Origin: Ruegeria sp. ANG-S4 | Lineage (GTDB): Bacteria > Pseudomonadota > Alphaproteobacteria > Rhodobacterales > Rhodobacteraceae | Assembly (NCBI RefSeq): GCF_000814005.1 | Contig: NZ_JWLK01000010.1 | Location: 62,001 to 126,000, forward strand | Reading direction: 5' to 3' | DNA: 64,000 nt | Shown: piece after piece, positions 54,598 to 63,268 of the stretch | Layout of the letters: every line of letters starts with the position of its first letter | How positions within the stretch are numbered: the first letter of the stretch is position 1 | Notes under the pieces: generated by a model | What the model was told of the DNA's origin: nothing | Database searches by the model: none | What the model saw: the letters and a program-made list of their open reading frames with translations, nothing else | Position numbers and translations under genes: made by a program

Positions 54598-55018
54598 AAT
54601 CAGCCTGTGTCTGGCCCAGCTCGCAAATAACGGACCATTCGTCGTCCGTCACCGGCTGAACCGAAAGGCGGGAGTTCTTGACAAGCACCATCTCGCACAA
54701 TCGTTCGTCAGCTTTGATCTGATCCAGCGTGACAGCTGTTAGAAAAGGCCGAACCGCTTTGATATCCACGCATTCCCACCGTTCATCATCGGTTGTGCTG
54801 TCCGGATGCGCTTCGGCACAGACTTCGACAATGCCTACAATCGCTTTGTCCTTTTGGGAATGATAAAAGAAGCCACGGTCGCCAATCGCCATCTGGCGCA
54901 TGAAGTTTCGCGCCTGATAGTTGCGCACACCGTCCCATTCTTCGCCTGCTTCACCTTTGGCGACCTGTTGATCCCAGCTCCAGGTTGAGGGTTCGGATTT
55001 GAACAGCCAATTCGCCAT
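54596..55018 (-). CDS. EVE (PUA-like) domain protein
   Basis: EVE domains resemble PUA and YTH modules that bind modified bases in RNA or DNA. The 140-residue protein starts M-A-N-W-L-F-K-S-E-P-S-T-W-S-W and has W-D-G-V-R-N-Y-Q-A-R-N-F-M-R, G-D-R-G-F-F-Y-H-S and the G-I-V-E-V strand, all typical of family-length single-domain members. Its ATG shares a base with the stop of the YciI gene (TGATG), so the pair is coupled. Ligand is unknown. Confidence 0.9.
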   Translation of the reverse strand: MANWLFKSEPSTWSWDQQVAKGEAGEEWDGVRNYQARNFMRQMAIGDRGFFYHSQKDKAIVGIVEVCAEAHPDSTTDDERWECVDIKAVRPFLTAVTLDQIKADERLCEMVLVKNSRLSVQPVTDDEWSVICELGQTQAD

Positions 55019-55287
55019 CAGCCGATTACCTTTTTCCACGGGATCAGCTCGACCGACTGAAACAGCCCGGCCTTGGCATAAGGATCACCGTCGGCCCACG
55101 TTTGCGCCGCGTTCAGATCTTCTACATCCAGAATGATCAACGACCCAATCATATCGTCACCATCCAACAGAGGCCCGGCCTGCGCGACGACGCCCGTTTC
55201 CTCGATGTAGGCCAGGTGCGCCGAACGGTTGTCCAGCCGGGTTTGCAAGGCGCCGTCCTTGTCACGGGCAATCAGGGCGATCAGCAT
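55018..55287 (-). CDS. YciI-like protein
   Basis: From ATG 55287 the protein has 89 residues, normal for YciI, a small ferredoxin-like fold. The conserved histidine is in R-S-A-H-L-A-Y-I (catalytic or ligand-binding in family members) and an aspartate follows in D-G-D-P-Y-A-K-A-G-L-F. Function is poorly known. It sits just after gpsA and is overlapped by the EVE gene. Confidence 0.85.
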   Translation of the reverse strand: MLIALIARDKDGALQTRLDNRSAHLAYIEETGVVAQAGPLLDGDDMIGSLIILDVEDLNAAQTWADGDPYAKAGLFQSVELIPWKKVIG

Positions 55288-55288
55288 T

Positions 55289-56251
55289 TCATTCCTCCTT
55301 GAGTGGGCGATTGAGCAAGGTGTCAATTGCGTCTTTGACGTTGATCTTACCGTGGCTGAGATCGGCGACAATCATGCTTATGGGGATGTCCAAACCTTCG
55401 GCAGTGGCCAGGTCGGCTACGGCGCGGGCTGTTGCGACGCCCTCGACGGTCGTGTTTTGATCAAAGGGACGATTTAGACCCAAACACAGGCCAAAGCGAT
55501 AGTTTCGGGACAACTCTGACGAGCAAGTCAAAACCAGATCACCCAGTCCCGACAACCCCATCAAGGTGTCAGCCTGCGCACCGCGCATCAACGCGTATCG
55601 CTGCATTTCGGCAAACCCGCGCGTCATAAGGGCCGCGCGGGCACTGTCGCCCAGCCCCGCACCGATTGCCGCACCGCAGGCAATTGCCATCACGTTCTTC
55701 AAGGCCCCACCCAGCTCAGCGCCAATTGTGTCGGTGGTGCGATAAAGCCGCAGATTACTGGTCGTGAGTTGCGTTTGCAATGATCGCCCCACGGTTTCGT
55801 CGCCACATGCCAGCGTAAGCGCCGTTGGCAGCCCCCGCGCGATATCATCGGCAAAACTGGGTCCCGTCAAAAGCGCGGGTTGTGCCTGCGGTACCGTCTG
55901 TTGCGTTACGGAAATCGGACCCAGTCCGGTCGTCAGTTCGATTCCCTTGCAGCATGCCACCAGAGTCTTTCCCGCCAACATGTCGGAATGTTCGGTCAGC
56001 GCCGACCGAAGGTTTTGCATGGGCACAGCCAAGAGGATGACATCGGATGCGGCCGCACCTGCAATGTCCTCGGTCACGGTCACATTTGATGGCAAGGCGA
56101 CACCTGGCAACCGCGCGGTATTCTCGCGTGCTTCCTGCATCCGTCGGGCATGATCAGCGCTGCGGGCCCACAAGGTGACGGGCCCATTGCCGGCCAGCGA
56201 AATTGCCAATGCGGTCCCGAAAGCACCGGAACCCAGAACTGAAACGGTCAA
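55289..56251 (-). CDS. gpsA: Glycerol-3-phosphate dehydrogenase [NAD(P)+] GpsA
   Basis: GpsA makes sn-glycerol 3-phosphate for phospholipids. The 320-residue protein has the dinucleotide motif G-S-G-A-F-G-T-A at 7-14, S-V-T-x and K-G-I-E near 100-110, a catalytic lysine in A-L-K-N-V-M-A-I near 187 and the C-terminal substrate loop with S-R-N-Y-R-F-G. Its start overlaps the tsaD end by 4 bp. The stop is one base before the YciI start. Confidence 0.95.
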   Translation of the reverse strand: MTVSVLGSGAFGTALAISLAGNGPVTLWARSADHARRMQEARENTARLPGVALPSNVTVTEDIAGAAASDVILLAVPMQNLRSALTEHSDMLAGKTLVACCKGIELTTGLGPISVTQQTVPQAQPALLTGPSFADDIARGLPTALTLACGDETVGRSLQTQLTTSNLRLYRTTDTIGAELGGALKNVMAIACGAAIGAGLGDSARAALMTRGFAEMQRYALMRGAQADTLMGLSGLGDLVLTCSSELSRNYRFGLCLGLNRPFDQNTTVEGVATARAVADLATAEGLDIPISMIVADLSHGKINVKDAIDTLLNRPLKEE

Positions 56252-57345
56252 GCCTTGGCCCCCTTTTTACCGCCACCCAGCATTGCGGGGCTGTCCTGAT
56301 CCAACGGCCACCGCGGGCGGGCCATCAGGTCCAAACCGTCCCGCGCGCCAGCTTCAAAACGCTCCATCCCCGCAAATGCGATCATTGCTGCGTTGTCCGT
56401 ACACAGGCCGAGTGGCGGAGCGGTAAAACGCACACCAATGTGGGAACAAACCGACTCTAACGCTGACCGAATGGCTGAATTGGCTGCCACGCCGCCCGCA
56501 ACGGCAATCACCGGGTCGTCAGGTTCCTGTTCCAGATAGAGGGCAATTGCGCGGCGGGTTTTTTCGGCCAACGTATCGACGATCGCCAGTTGAAACCCAG
56601 CGCAAAGATCGGCTCGGTCCTGTCGCGTCAAACCACCTTTTTCAGCGACAATCTGATCGCGTGTCCGCATTAACGCAGTCTTGAGGCCGGAAAACGACAG
56701 GTCGCAACCGGGCCGGTCCAGCAATGGGCGCGGAAAGCGAAAACGTTTGGGATCACCCGAACGTGCCTCGGTTTCGACCGAAGGGCCGCCGGGTTGTTTC
56801 AGGCCCAGCAAGCGCGCAGTTTTGTCAAACGCTTCGCCCGGCGCATCGTCGATGGTGCCGCCCAAGCGGGTAAACTGTTCCGGCCCCTGGGCGATCAGGT
56901 ATTGGCAATGCCCGCCTGAGACCAGCAGCATAAGGTAGGGGAACGCGATTCCGTCAGTCAGTCGCGGCGTCAGCGCGTGACCGGCCAGATGGTTGACCCC
57001 GATCAAGGGCAATCCTGTGGCCGCGCTCAAACCTTTTGCGCACATGACCCCGGACATGACCCCGCCGATCAACCCGGGCCCGGCAGTGACGGCAATGGCA
57101 TCCATGTCACGCAGGCTCAGCCCGGCGGCATCCAGCGCCTGAACCACGCAAAGGTCCAGTTTTTCGGCATGGGCACGGGCCGCGATCTCGGGGACGACGC
57201 CGCCGAACGCGCTGTGCAGCTCGGTTTGGCCATGCACGACAGAGGACAGAATTTCGACTTTCGACTCCCCGGTTTTTTGCACAACTGCGGCGGCTGTGTC
57301 GTCACAGCTGCTTTCCAGTCCGAGGATCGTAAGTGTTTGCACCAT
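56248..57345 (-). CDS. tsaD: tRNA N6-adenosine threonylcarbamoyltransferase TsaD
   Basis: TsaD transfers the threonylcarbamoyl group onto A37 of ANN-decoding tRNAs with TsaB and TsaE. The start ATG at 57345 gives 365 residues beginning [20 protein letters not shown], the invariant opening; upstream codons are in the hemD promoter region. The iron ligands are H119 and H123 in N-H-L-A-G-H-A and D near 310 in C-T-D-N-A-A-M. It is divergent from hemD. Confidence 0.96.
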   Translation of the reverse strand: MVQTLTILGLESSCDDTAAAVVQKTGESKVEILSSVVHGQTELHSAFGGVVPEIAARAHAEKLDLCVVQALDAAGLSLRDMDAIAVTAGPGLIGGVMSGVMCAKGLSAATGLPLIGVNHLAGHALTPRLTDGIAFPYLMLLVSGGHCQYLIAQGPEQFTRLGGTIDDAPGEAFDKTARLLGLKQPGGPSVETEARSGDPKRFRFPRPLLDRPGCDLSFSGLKTALMRTRDQIVAEKGGLTRQDRADLCAGFQLAIVDTLAEKTRRAIALYLEQEPDDPVIAVAGGVAANSAIRSALESVCSHIGVRFTAPPLGLCTDNAAMIAFAGMERFEAGARDGLDLMARPRWPLDQDSPAMLGGGKKGAKA

Positions 57346-57442
57346 TGGCCTGATCCGTTGCATCATGACTTCGAAGCGGGGTATCACCCCGCGCGGACGC
57401 AAACAATCCCAAGGCCGAAGGCGCCGCCTGTTGTACTTGTTG

Positions 57443-58156
57443 ATGACCCGCCCTCGCGCCGCCTCGGAGAGGTTCGTTGCGCAGCTTCCAACGCGCGCCC
57501 GGTCGCGCGTCACGGTGGTTCATTCCCCTTTACTTGAGATCCGCCCGCTGGATGTGCAAGTGGCGACCGCTGGCGTTCGCGGATTGATTTTCACCTCTGC
57601 AAACTCGGTTAACGCTGCGGTGTCGTTGGGCGTCGACCGGACGCTGCCCGCGTTTTGCGTCGGCTCGACGACCACAGGAACGGCAAAAGGGGCAGGGTGG
57701 CCTGCCCAGATGGTTGGTGCAACCGCTGAGGAGCTGGTGGCCAACCTGCTGAAATTGCGTCCGGAAAGCCCGCTTTTGCATCTGCGGGGTGAACACAGCA
57801 GGGGAAACGTCGCCGAACGGTTGACCGAATCCGGTCTGACGACGTTGGAACAGCCCGTCTATCAGCAACGTTTGCTGCCCCTGACACCGGAAGCTCAGTC
57901 TGCTGCGAGTGGTGACCGGCCGGTCATCGCGCCGATCTTTTCACCCCGGACCGCGCGACAATTTGCCGATGTCTGGGATGGGACAGCTCCGTTATGGCTG
58001 GCAGCCATTAGTCAGGCTACGGCGGAACCACTTAGATCTTTGGCGTTCCAACGTCTGAAGATCGCTAAGGAACCAACGCCAAAGAAGATGAGTAAAGCCG
58101 TTAAAAAACTTGTGAAACATGCCTTGCGGGTTGAGGGCGGACCCGGTGCAGATTAA
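57443..58156 (+). CDS. hemD: Uroporphyrinogen-III synthase HemD
   Basis: HemD closes and rearranges hydroxymethylbilane to uroporphyrinogen III. From ATG 57443 the protein has 237 residues beginning [11 protein letters not shown]; upstream frame extends into tsaD and was rejected. The bilobed fold shows [11 protein letters not shown] near 50-60, V-G-x-T-T in V-G-S-T-T-T near 75 and F-S-P-R-T-A-R-Q near 165. Sequence conservation in this family is low, so recognition also relies on position between tsaD and mitofilin/HemY-like genes. Confidence 0.85.
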   Translation: MTRPRAASERFVAQLPTRARSRVTVVHSPLLEIRPLDVQVATAGVRGLIFTSANSVNAAVSLGVDRTLPAFCVGSTTTGTAKGAGWPAQMVGATAEELVANLLKLRPESPLLHLRGEHSRGNVAERLTESGLTTLEQPVYQQRLLPLTPEAQSAASGDRPVIAPIFSPRTARQFADVWDGTAPLWLAAISQATAEPLRSLAFQRLKIAKEPTPKKMSKAVKKLVKHALRVEGGPGAD

Positions 58157-58204
58157 CTTGGGATCGTCTGTACTTCGCGTATTTTTGGAATCGATAAGGG
58201 GAAT

Positions 58205-59398
58205 GTGACGGTGGCTGGTAACAAGAAATCCGATCAGGAACCGGTAGAAGGCCCCCAATCGGAGGACACGGTCGAGTCTCAGACCGTAGAAAACAGCGGC
58301 AAGGAACAAGGCGCGTCCCTTGACGCGGCAGACAACCCGGACGAGTTGACTTCCGAAGCCGAAGCCGAAGCGGCATGGCGCGCAAAAGAACCTGCGCAAG
58401 AGAAGGTGATCGAGCGTACGGTCGAAAAGCGCGGTGGATTTTTACCGGCCCTGATCGGCGGCGTCGTTGCGGCCGGGATCGGATTTGCCGTGGGCAGTGG
58501 TGTCTTTTCCTCGGGGGGGACGGAAACGTCGGACGCAATTGCCGCGCTCGAGTCCAAGCTGTCGGATCAGTCTGATCAGATTGCACAACTGACCAAGTCC
58601 CTCAGCGATGAGCCCGATGTTTCGGGCCTGTCGGATCAGATCAAAGCGTTGTCAGACAAGCTCGCGCCGGTTGAAAGTGATCTAAGCGCGGTGAAATCCA
58701 GCGTGGACACCTTGTCCGGCCAGGTCGGACCGTTGGGTGATCGTTTGTCGGCGCTTGAGAAAGCCCCGGTTGAGGCAAGCGTCTCTCCCGAAACCGCTGC
58801 GGCATTTGAGGCCGAGCTCAAGAAACTTCAGGATTCGCTGACCGCTCAGCGCGGCGAGGTTGAAAAAATGGTTTCTGACGCACAGGCGCTTGAGGCCAAG
58901 GCCGCCGCCGAGGCGCGTGCTGCCACCAACACGGCCATCCTGTCCCGCTTGCAAGGCAAATTGGACGCGGGCCAACCCTACGAGGATTTGGTGTCGCAGC
59001 TGCAGGCCGGTGGGTTGACTGTGCCCGAAGCGCTGACCGCATCGGCTGACAAAGGCGTGGCGACGATCGCGGCGCTCAGTTCTTCGTTTTCCCCGGCGGC
59101 CCGCACGGCATTGGCGGATGCACGCGATGCAAACAAGGGCACCGGATTGGTCGCGTTTTTGCAACGTCAGACCGGTGCCAGGTCGGTAACGCCGCAAGAT
59201 GGGGATGATCCCGATGCCGTTCTGTCGCGTGCGCAGGCAGCCTTGTCGGATGGGGATGTTTCAGGCGCATTGACCGAGCTTAAGTCCTTGCCCGAAGCCG
59301 CTCAGACCGCCATGGCGGATTGGGAAACCGCAGCACAGGCCCGTCTGGCCGCGGTGGATGCCGTAAATGCGCTTGCCGCAAGCGTAAACTCGAACTGA
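58205..59398 (+). CDS. Mitofilin-like inner-membrane protein
   Basis: The 397-residue protein starts with GTG at 58205. An acidic N-terminal region (about 1-75) is followed by a membrane helix (about 80-100), a long coiled coil (about 110-240) and a helical C-terminal domain resembling the Mic60/mitofilin signature. Alphaproteobacterial mitofilin homologues commonly lie between hemD and the HemY-like gene, exactly as here, and are linked with membrane curvature in the ancestral lineage of mitochondria. It ends 10 bp before the HemY-like gene. Confidence 0.83.
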   Translation: MTVAGNKKSDQEPVEGPQSEDTVESQTVENSGKEQGASLDAADNPDELTSEAEAEAAWRAKEPAQEKVIERTVEKRGGFLPALIGGVVAAGIGFAVGSGVFSSGGTETSDAIAALESKLSDQSDQIAQLTKSLSDEPDVSGLSDQIKALSDKLAPVESDLSAVKSSVDTLSGQVGPLGDRLSALEKAPVEASVSPETAAAFEAELKKLQDSLTAQRGEVEKMVSDAQALEAKAAAEARAATNTAILSRLQGKLDAGQPYEDLVSQLQAGGLTVPEALTASADKGVATIAALSSSFSPAARTALADARDANKGTGLVAFLQRQTGARSVTPQDGDDPDAVLSRAQAALSDGDVSGALTELKSLPEAAQTAMADWETAAQARLAAVDAVNALAASVNSN

Positions 59399-59408
59399 AG
59401 GACCTGCT

Positions 59409-60896
59409 ATGCTGTGGTCATTGTTTAAAATTCTTGTTTTTGTTGCGATTATCGGTCTGCTTGCCATTGGCGCCGGGTTTCTTATGGAATCCAGCGGCGG
59501 TGTTCAGGTCACCGTTGCGGGAACGGAATATACGCTTGGTCCTTTACAATCGGTCATCGCGCTGGGCGTGCTGGTTTTTGCGGTTTGGTTGTTTTTCAAG
59601 CTGCTCAGCCTGCTGGTCGCGACGCTGAAATTCCTCAATGGCGACGAAACGGCCCTTTCGCGTTATTTCGACCGCAGCCGCGAACGGCGCGGATATCAGG
59701 CGCTGGCTGACGGATTGATGGCCCTCGCGTCGGGCGAGGGGCGTGCGGCGATGACCAAGGCGAACAAAGCCGAACGGCTGCTCAACAAACCCGAATTGAC
59801 GAACCTTTTGGTTGCTCAGGCTGCCGAGATGACCGGCGACACGAAGAAAGCCGAGGAAACCTACAAAAAACTGGTGACCAACAACGCTACCCGATTTGTC
59901 GGTGTGCGTGGAATCATGAAGCAAAAGCTATCCGAAGGCGATGACGAAACCGCCCGCAAACTGGCGGAAAAGGCATTGGCCTTGAAACCCCGGCACGAAG
60001 AAACGCAGGACGTGCTCTTGAGCCTGCAAACCAAAGCGCAGGATTGGGCGGGGGCACGGTCGACGCTGACCTCGAAATTGAAGGCTGGATACCTCCCGCG
60101 CGACGTTTTCAAGCGGCGGGATGCCGTTCTGGCGTTGTCCGAAGCAAAAGGCATTCTGGATGACTCGGCCACGGTTGCGCAGCAGGAACACGCAATTGAA
60201 GCCAACCGGTTGTCACCTGATTTGGTTCCAGCCGCAGCCATGGCCGCGCGTGCTTACATCGAAAAAGGAAAACCGCGCCCTGCGACCAAGATTCTGAAAA
60301 AGGCTTGGGAGGTTCAGCCTCATCCCGATCTCGCCCACGCCTTCGCCGAGATCGCACCGGATGAAACGCCCGAGCAACGGATCAAACGGTTTACGGCACT
60401 GACCCGCATACACCCTGAAAACCTGGAAACGCGGCTTATTCTGGCTGAATTGAACATTGTAGCAGAGGACTTTCCCGAAGCCCGCCGTGCGCTGGGTGAT
60501 GTTGTGGAAAACAAGGCAGACGCAAGGGCCTATACGCTGATGGCGGCGATCGAACGGGGCGAAGGCGCGTCAGATGCCGTTGTTCAAGGTTGGCTGGCCA
60601 AGGCGTTGAACGCGCCGCGCGGGCCGCAATGGGTCTGCACGAACTGCCACGATATCCAACCCGAGTGGGGACCCGTCTGCCAGAACTGCGGCAGCTTTGA
60701 CACGCTGAGTTGGCAGACGCCGCAGACACCCGAAATCGCCACCGCCACCGGGGTGCACATGTTGCCTCTGATCGTCGGTGCGCTCGAAGATCAGTCCGAG
60801 GTGGAAGACATATCCGATGTCGAAGAGCCGGACCCGGAGGATGTGATCGAAGCGAGTGCCGAGGCTGTCGACACCGAGGCACAGAAACAGGCCTGA
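59409..60896 (+). CDS. HemY-like TPR membrane protein with C-terminal zinc ribbon
   Basis: This is the HemY N-terminal-domain family (not protoporphyrinogen oxidase), an inner-membrane tetratricopeptide protein of hem operons. The 495-residue protein has two N-terminal membrane helices (about 3-22 and 38-62), TPR-like helices to about 400 and then a C-terminal zinc ribbon W-V-C-T-N-C followed by V-C-Q-N-C-G, four cysteines that could bind Zn. Its last 60 residues are acidic. Family function in haem metabolism is not settled. Confidence 0.85.
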   Translation: MLWSLFKILVFVAIIGLLAIGAGFLMESSGGVQVTVAGTEYTLGPLQSVIALGVLVFAVWLFFKLLSLLVATLKFLNGDETALSRYFDRSRERRGYQALADGLMALASGEGRAAMTKANKAERLLNKPELTNLLVAQAAEMTGDTKKAEETYKKLVTNNATRFVGVRGIMKQKLSEGDDETARKLAEKALALKPRHEETQDVLLSLQTKAQDWAGARSTLTSKLKAGYLPRDVFKRRDAVLALSEAKGILDDSATVAQQEHAIEANRLSPDLVPAAAMAARAYIEKGKPRPATKILKKAWEVQPHPDLAHAFAEIAPDETPEQRIKRFTALTRIHPENLETRLILAELNIVAEDFPEARRALGDVVENKADARAYTLMAAIERGEGASDAVVQGWLAKALNAPRGPQWVCTNCHDIQPEWGPVCQNCGSFDTLSWQTPQTPEIATATGVHMLPLIVGALEDQSEVEDISDVEEPDPEDVIEASAEAVDTEAQKQA

Positions 60897-60923
60897 TCAG
60901 GAACCTGGCGCACGAGGGTCGCG

Positions 60924-61703
60924 TTAGTCCTGCGGCGGTTTGCCTGTATATGTCCACCGATACTGTGGCGGGGTGGGGCCCTTGTTGCGGCCACCCTGCT
61001 GTGATTGTTCCCATGCGTGCGCGAGGATGCCGACTGATCGCGACAAGCAAAACAGACCCCGCGCAAGTGGTGCCTCAAATCCCAGTTCGGCATAGATAAC
61101 AGCTGTTGCGCCATCTATGTTCATTGGAACCGGTTTACCTTTTCGCGCTGAAAGCGCCGCTTCGACATCCTGACCCGTTTTCATAAAGCGCCCCGAACAG
61201 GCACCTGCATCAACTGCTTCGGTAACCAATTCCATCAGGCGCGGGGCACGTGGGTCTGTCGGCGAGTGAAAACGGTGACCAAAGCCGGGCAATATTTTGC
61301 CATATGTTGCGATCCAGTCGTCCATGGCATTTTCCAAACCGCCGGAATGCGCGTCGATAAAGTGATACATCATGACCGCTTGCTCGCCCGCCCCTCCGTG
61401 AACGTCGCCAAGCATGTTGACGGCGCTGGCCATCGCGTTGTTGAGGGGCAAGCCACAGGTGACGGCCATACGGGCCGCCGCAATCGATGGTGCCTGCGGA
61501 CCATGGTCCACCGCGGATACCAGAGCAGCTTCGAACAGGCGGGCTTGCGCGGAACTCGGTCTGTCGCCCCGGATCATGAGCCAGATCATTTCGGGAAAAC
61601 TCAGCTCGCCGATCAGGCTCTGAATCGGTTCTCCGCGCACCTCAATGCGCCCCGGTTCCATATCGATGATGGCCGTCTGCCACCAATCGGCGACGTCATT
61701 CAT
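60924..61703 (-). CDS. Short citrate-synthase-family protein (citryl-CoA lyase-like)
   Basis: The 259-residue protein keeps the citrate-synthase catalytic half: M-L-G-D-V-H-G-G-A-G-E-Q near 100-111 and L-P-G-F-G-H-R-F-H-S-P-T-D-P-R-A near 140-155, but is far shorter than citrate synthase (about 430 residues). Such short proteins are usually called citryl-CoA lyases. It overlaps the upstream CaiB-type CoA transferase by 4 bp, so the pair may act on one acid: CoA transfer, then cleavage or condensation of the CoA ester. The substrate is unknown. Confidence 0.72.
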   Translation of the reverse strand: MNDVADWWQTAIIDMEPGRIEVRGEPIQSLIGELSFPEMIWLMIRGDRPSSAQARLFEAALVSAVDHGPQAPSIAAARMAVTCGLPLNNAMASAVNMLGDVHGGAGEQAVMMYHFIDAHSGGLENAMDDWIATYGKILPGFGHRFHSPTDPRAPRLMELVTEAVDAGACSGRFMKTGQDVEAALSARKGKPVPMNIDGATAVIYAELGFEAPLARGLFCLSRSVGILAHAWEQSQQGGRNKGPTPPQYRWTYTGKPPQD

Positions 61704-62887
61704 ATGACCCCCTCGTTTCGCAGTGTGTCGATTTCGTCGTCTGACAGGCCCAGTTCGGACCAAATCGCCACGTTGTCAGCGCCAAGGTTCGGTGGTGCTG
61801 TTCTTGGCATCCGACGTTCGCCATCCATGACAACCGGGCTGCCCGTCAGGCGCATGTCTTCGCCGTCGACGGGCAGCGTTCCGACCAATCCGCGGTCCGC
61901 AAGTTGAGGATCGGCGAGCGCCTGCGGTACGGTCAAAACCTGCCCGGTCGGCACGCCCAACGCATTCAATTCGCGGACCCAATCGCCGGCCGGGCGCGCA
62001 ACAAGAGATTGCTCAAGTTCAGCGCGCAACGCATGCCGGTTCGCCTTTCGGTCCTCGCGGGTCACATAGTCGGGGTGGGTCAGCAAATCCTCTCGGCCCA
62101 GATGTCGGGCGAGTGCCTGCCACTGTTCGTCCCGGTTTGCGGCGATGTTGATCGGACCGTCGGATGTGGCAAAGGCACCGGATGGGGCCGAGGTCGTATT
62201 CTCATTACCATGCGCAGCCGGCGCGACCCCGCCAACAAGATAGTTCGAAACGACCCAGCCCATTGTCGACACGACCGATTCCGTCATCGCGACATCAAGA
62301 AAGGTTCCACGAGGTGAGGCGTTCAGGGCCGCGCTGATTGCAAAAGCTGCCGTCAGTCCGCCCACAGTGTCCGCAAGCGGATAGCCAACACGATAAGGTG
62401 CGGTGTCCGGCGCCCCCGTAATTGACATGACGCCGCTGATCCCTTGAACGATCTGATCGTAGGCCGGATCATCCCGGCGCGGCCCGTTCTGCCCAAACCC
62501 GCTGATCGCGCAGTAAATCAGGTTTGGGTTTTCGGCCTGCAAAACATCGTACCCGACGCCCAGCCGGTCCATCACGCCGGGTCTGAAGTTTTCGACCAGC
62601 ACATCTGAGGATCGAACCAATCGCTTCAACAGGGTCTTGCCCCGTGCGGCCTTCATATCCAATGTCACGGATTTTTTGTCCGCATTCTGCGCCAGAAAAC
62701 TGATGCCCATCCCGGCTTTGTTCCGAACCGGATCGGCGCCAAGGACTCGTGCCAGATCGCCGCTGCCGGGGCGTTCGACTTTGATCACCTCGGCCCCCAT
62801 GAGTGCCAGCTGGTAGCAACAATAGGGACCTGCAAGAACATTGGTCAGGTCCAGAACCCGCACCCCGGCAAGCGGCTCAGTGGCCAT
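61700..62887 (-). CDS. CaiB/BaiF-type (class III) CoA transferase
   Basis: Class III CoA transferases move CoA between carboxylic acids via an aspartyl-CoA intermediate. From ATG 62887 the protein has 395 residues with V-L-D-L-T-N-V-L-A-G-P-Y near 10-21, V-E-N-F-R-P-G-V-M-D-R-L-G near 100-112, and the catalytic aspartate in D-P-A-Y-D-Q-I-V-Q near 152. The acceptor acid is not deducible; coupling to a citrate-synthase-like gene suggests a di- or tricarboxylate. Its promoter region is the 381-bp gap to the right. Confidence 0.88.
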   Translation of the reverse strand: MATEPLAGVRVLDLTNVLAGPYCCYQLALMGAEVIKVERPGSGDLARVLGADPVRNKAGMGISFLAQNADKKSVTLDMKAARGKTLLKRLVRSSDVLVENFRPGVMDRLGVGYDVLQAENPNLIYCAISGFGQNGPRRDDPAYDQIVQGISGVMSITGAPDTAPYRVGYPLADTVGGLTAAFAISAALNASPRGTFLDVAMTESVVSTMGWVVSNYLVGGVAPAAHGNENTTSAPSGAFATSDGPINIAANRDEQWQALARHLGREDLLTHPDYVTREDRKANRHALRAELEQSLVARPAGDWVRELNALGVPTGQVLTVPQALADPQLADRGLVGTLPVDGEDMRLTGSPVVMDGERRMPRTAPPNLGADNVAIWSELGLSDDEIDTLRNEGVI

Positions 62888-63268
62888 TGGCCACTCGATT
62901 TGACCGACCCGCAAAAATACTGTTCACCGGGCGTTTTTTGGAACCCAGTCGCGAGCAAGCAATCAGGGTGACCGAAAAAAGGCTACTGCCGTCGCGCCGC
63001 GTCAGGGTCCGGGTGAAATTGTCCTGCGTCATGCAGCCAAGAATAAGACCGATCAACGATCGCGCAAGCGGATTGTCGGTAACTGTCACGACCAGCCAGC
63101 CAGGCGGTGTTGGGCTAGAAACACTCCAAATGACCGGGTGAAAATTGGATTAGTTCTGCGTTTTGACCAGAAAAATACGACGAAGCAACGGTGTGTTCAG
63201 CCGCGATTGTCCCAGTCGGATCAGTTTGCTAACGTCGCTCTCGCGTCGGGGAGGGCGCGCATATCCAA
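62888..63268. other. 381-bp gap between CoA transferase and MHYT genes
   Basis: Divergent promoters for the leftward CoA transferase and the rightward MHYT gene must lie here. A 70-codon minus-strand frame with GTG start (62877-63089) overlaps the CoA transferase start and has plausible codon use, but shows no recognisable domain and I do not call it a gene. No terminator or repeat was seen. Confidence 0.35.
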
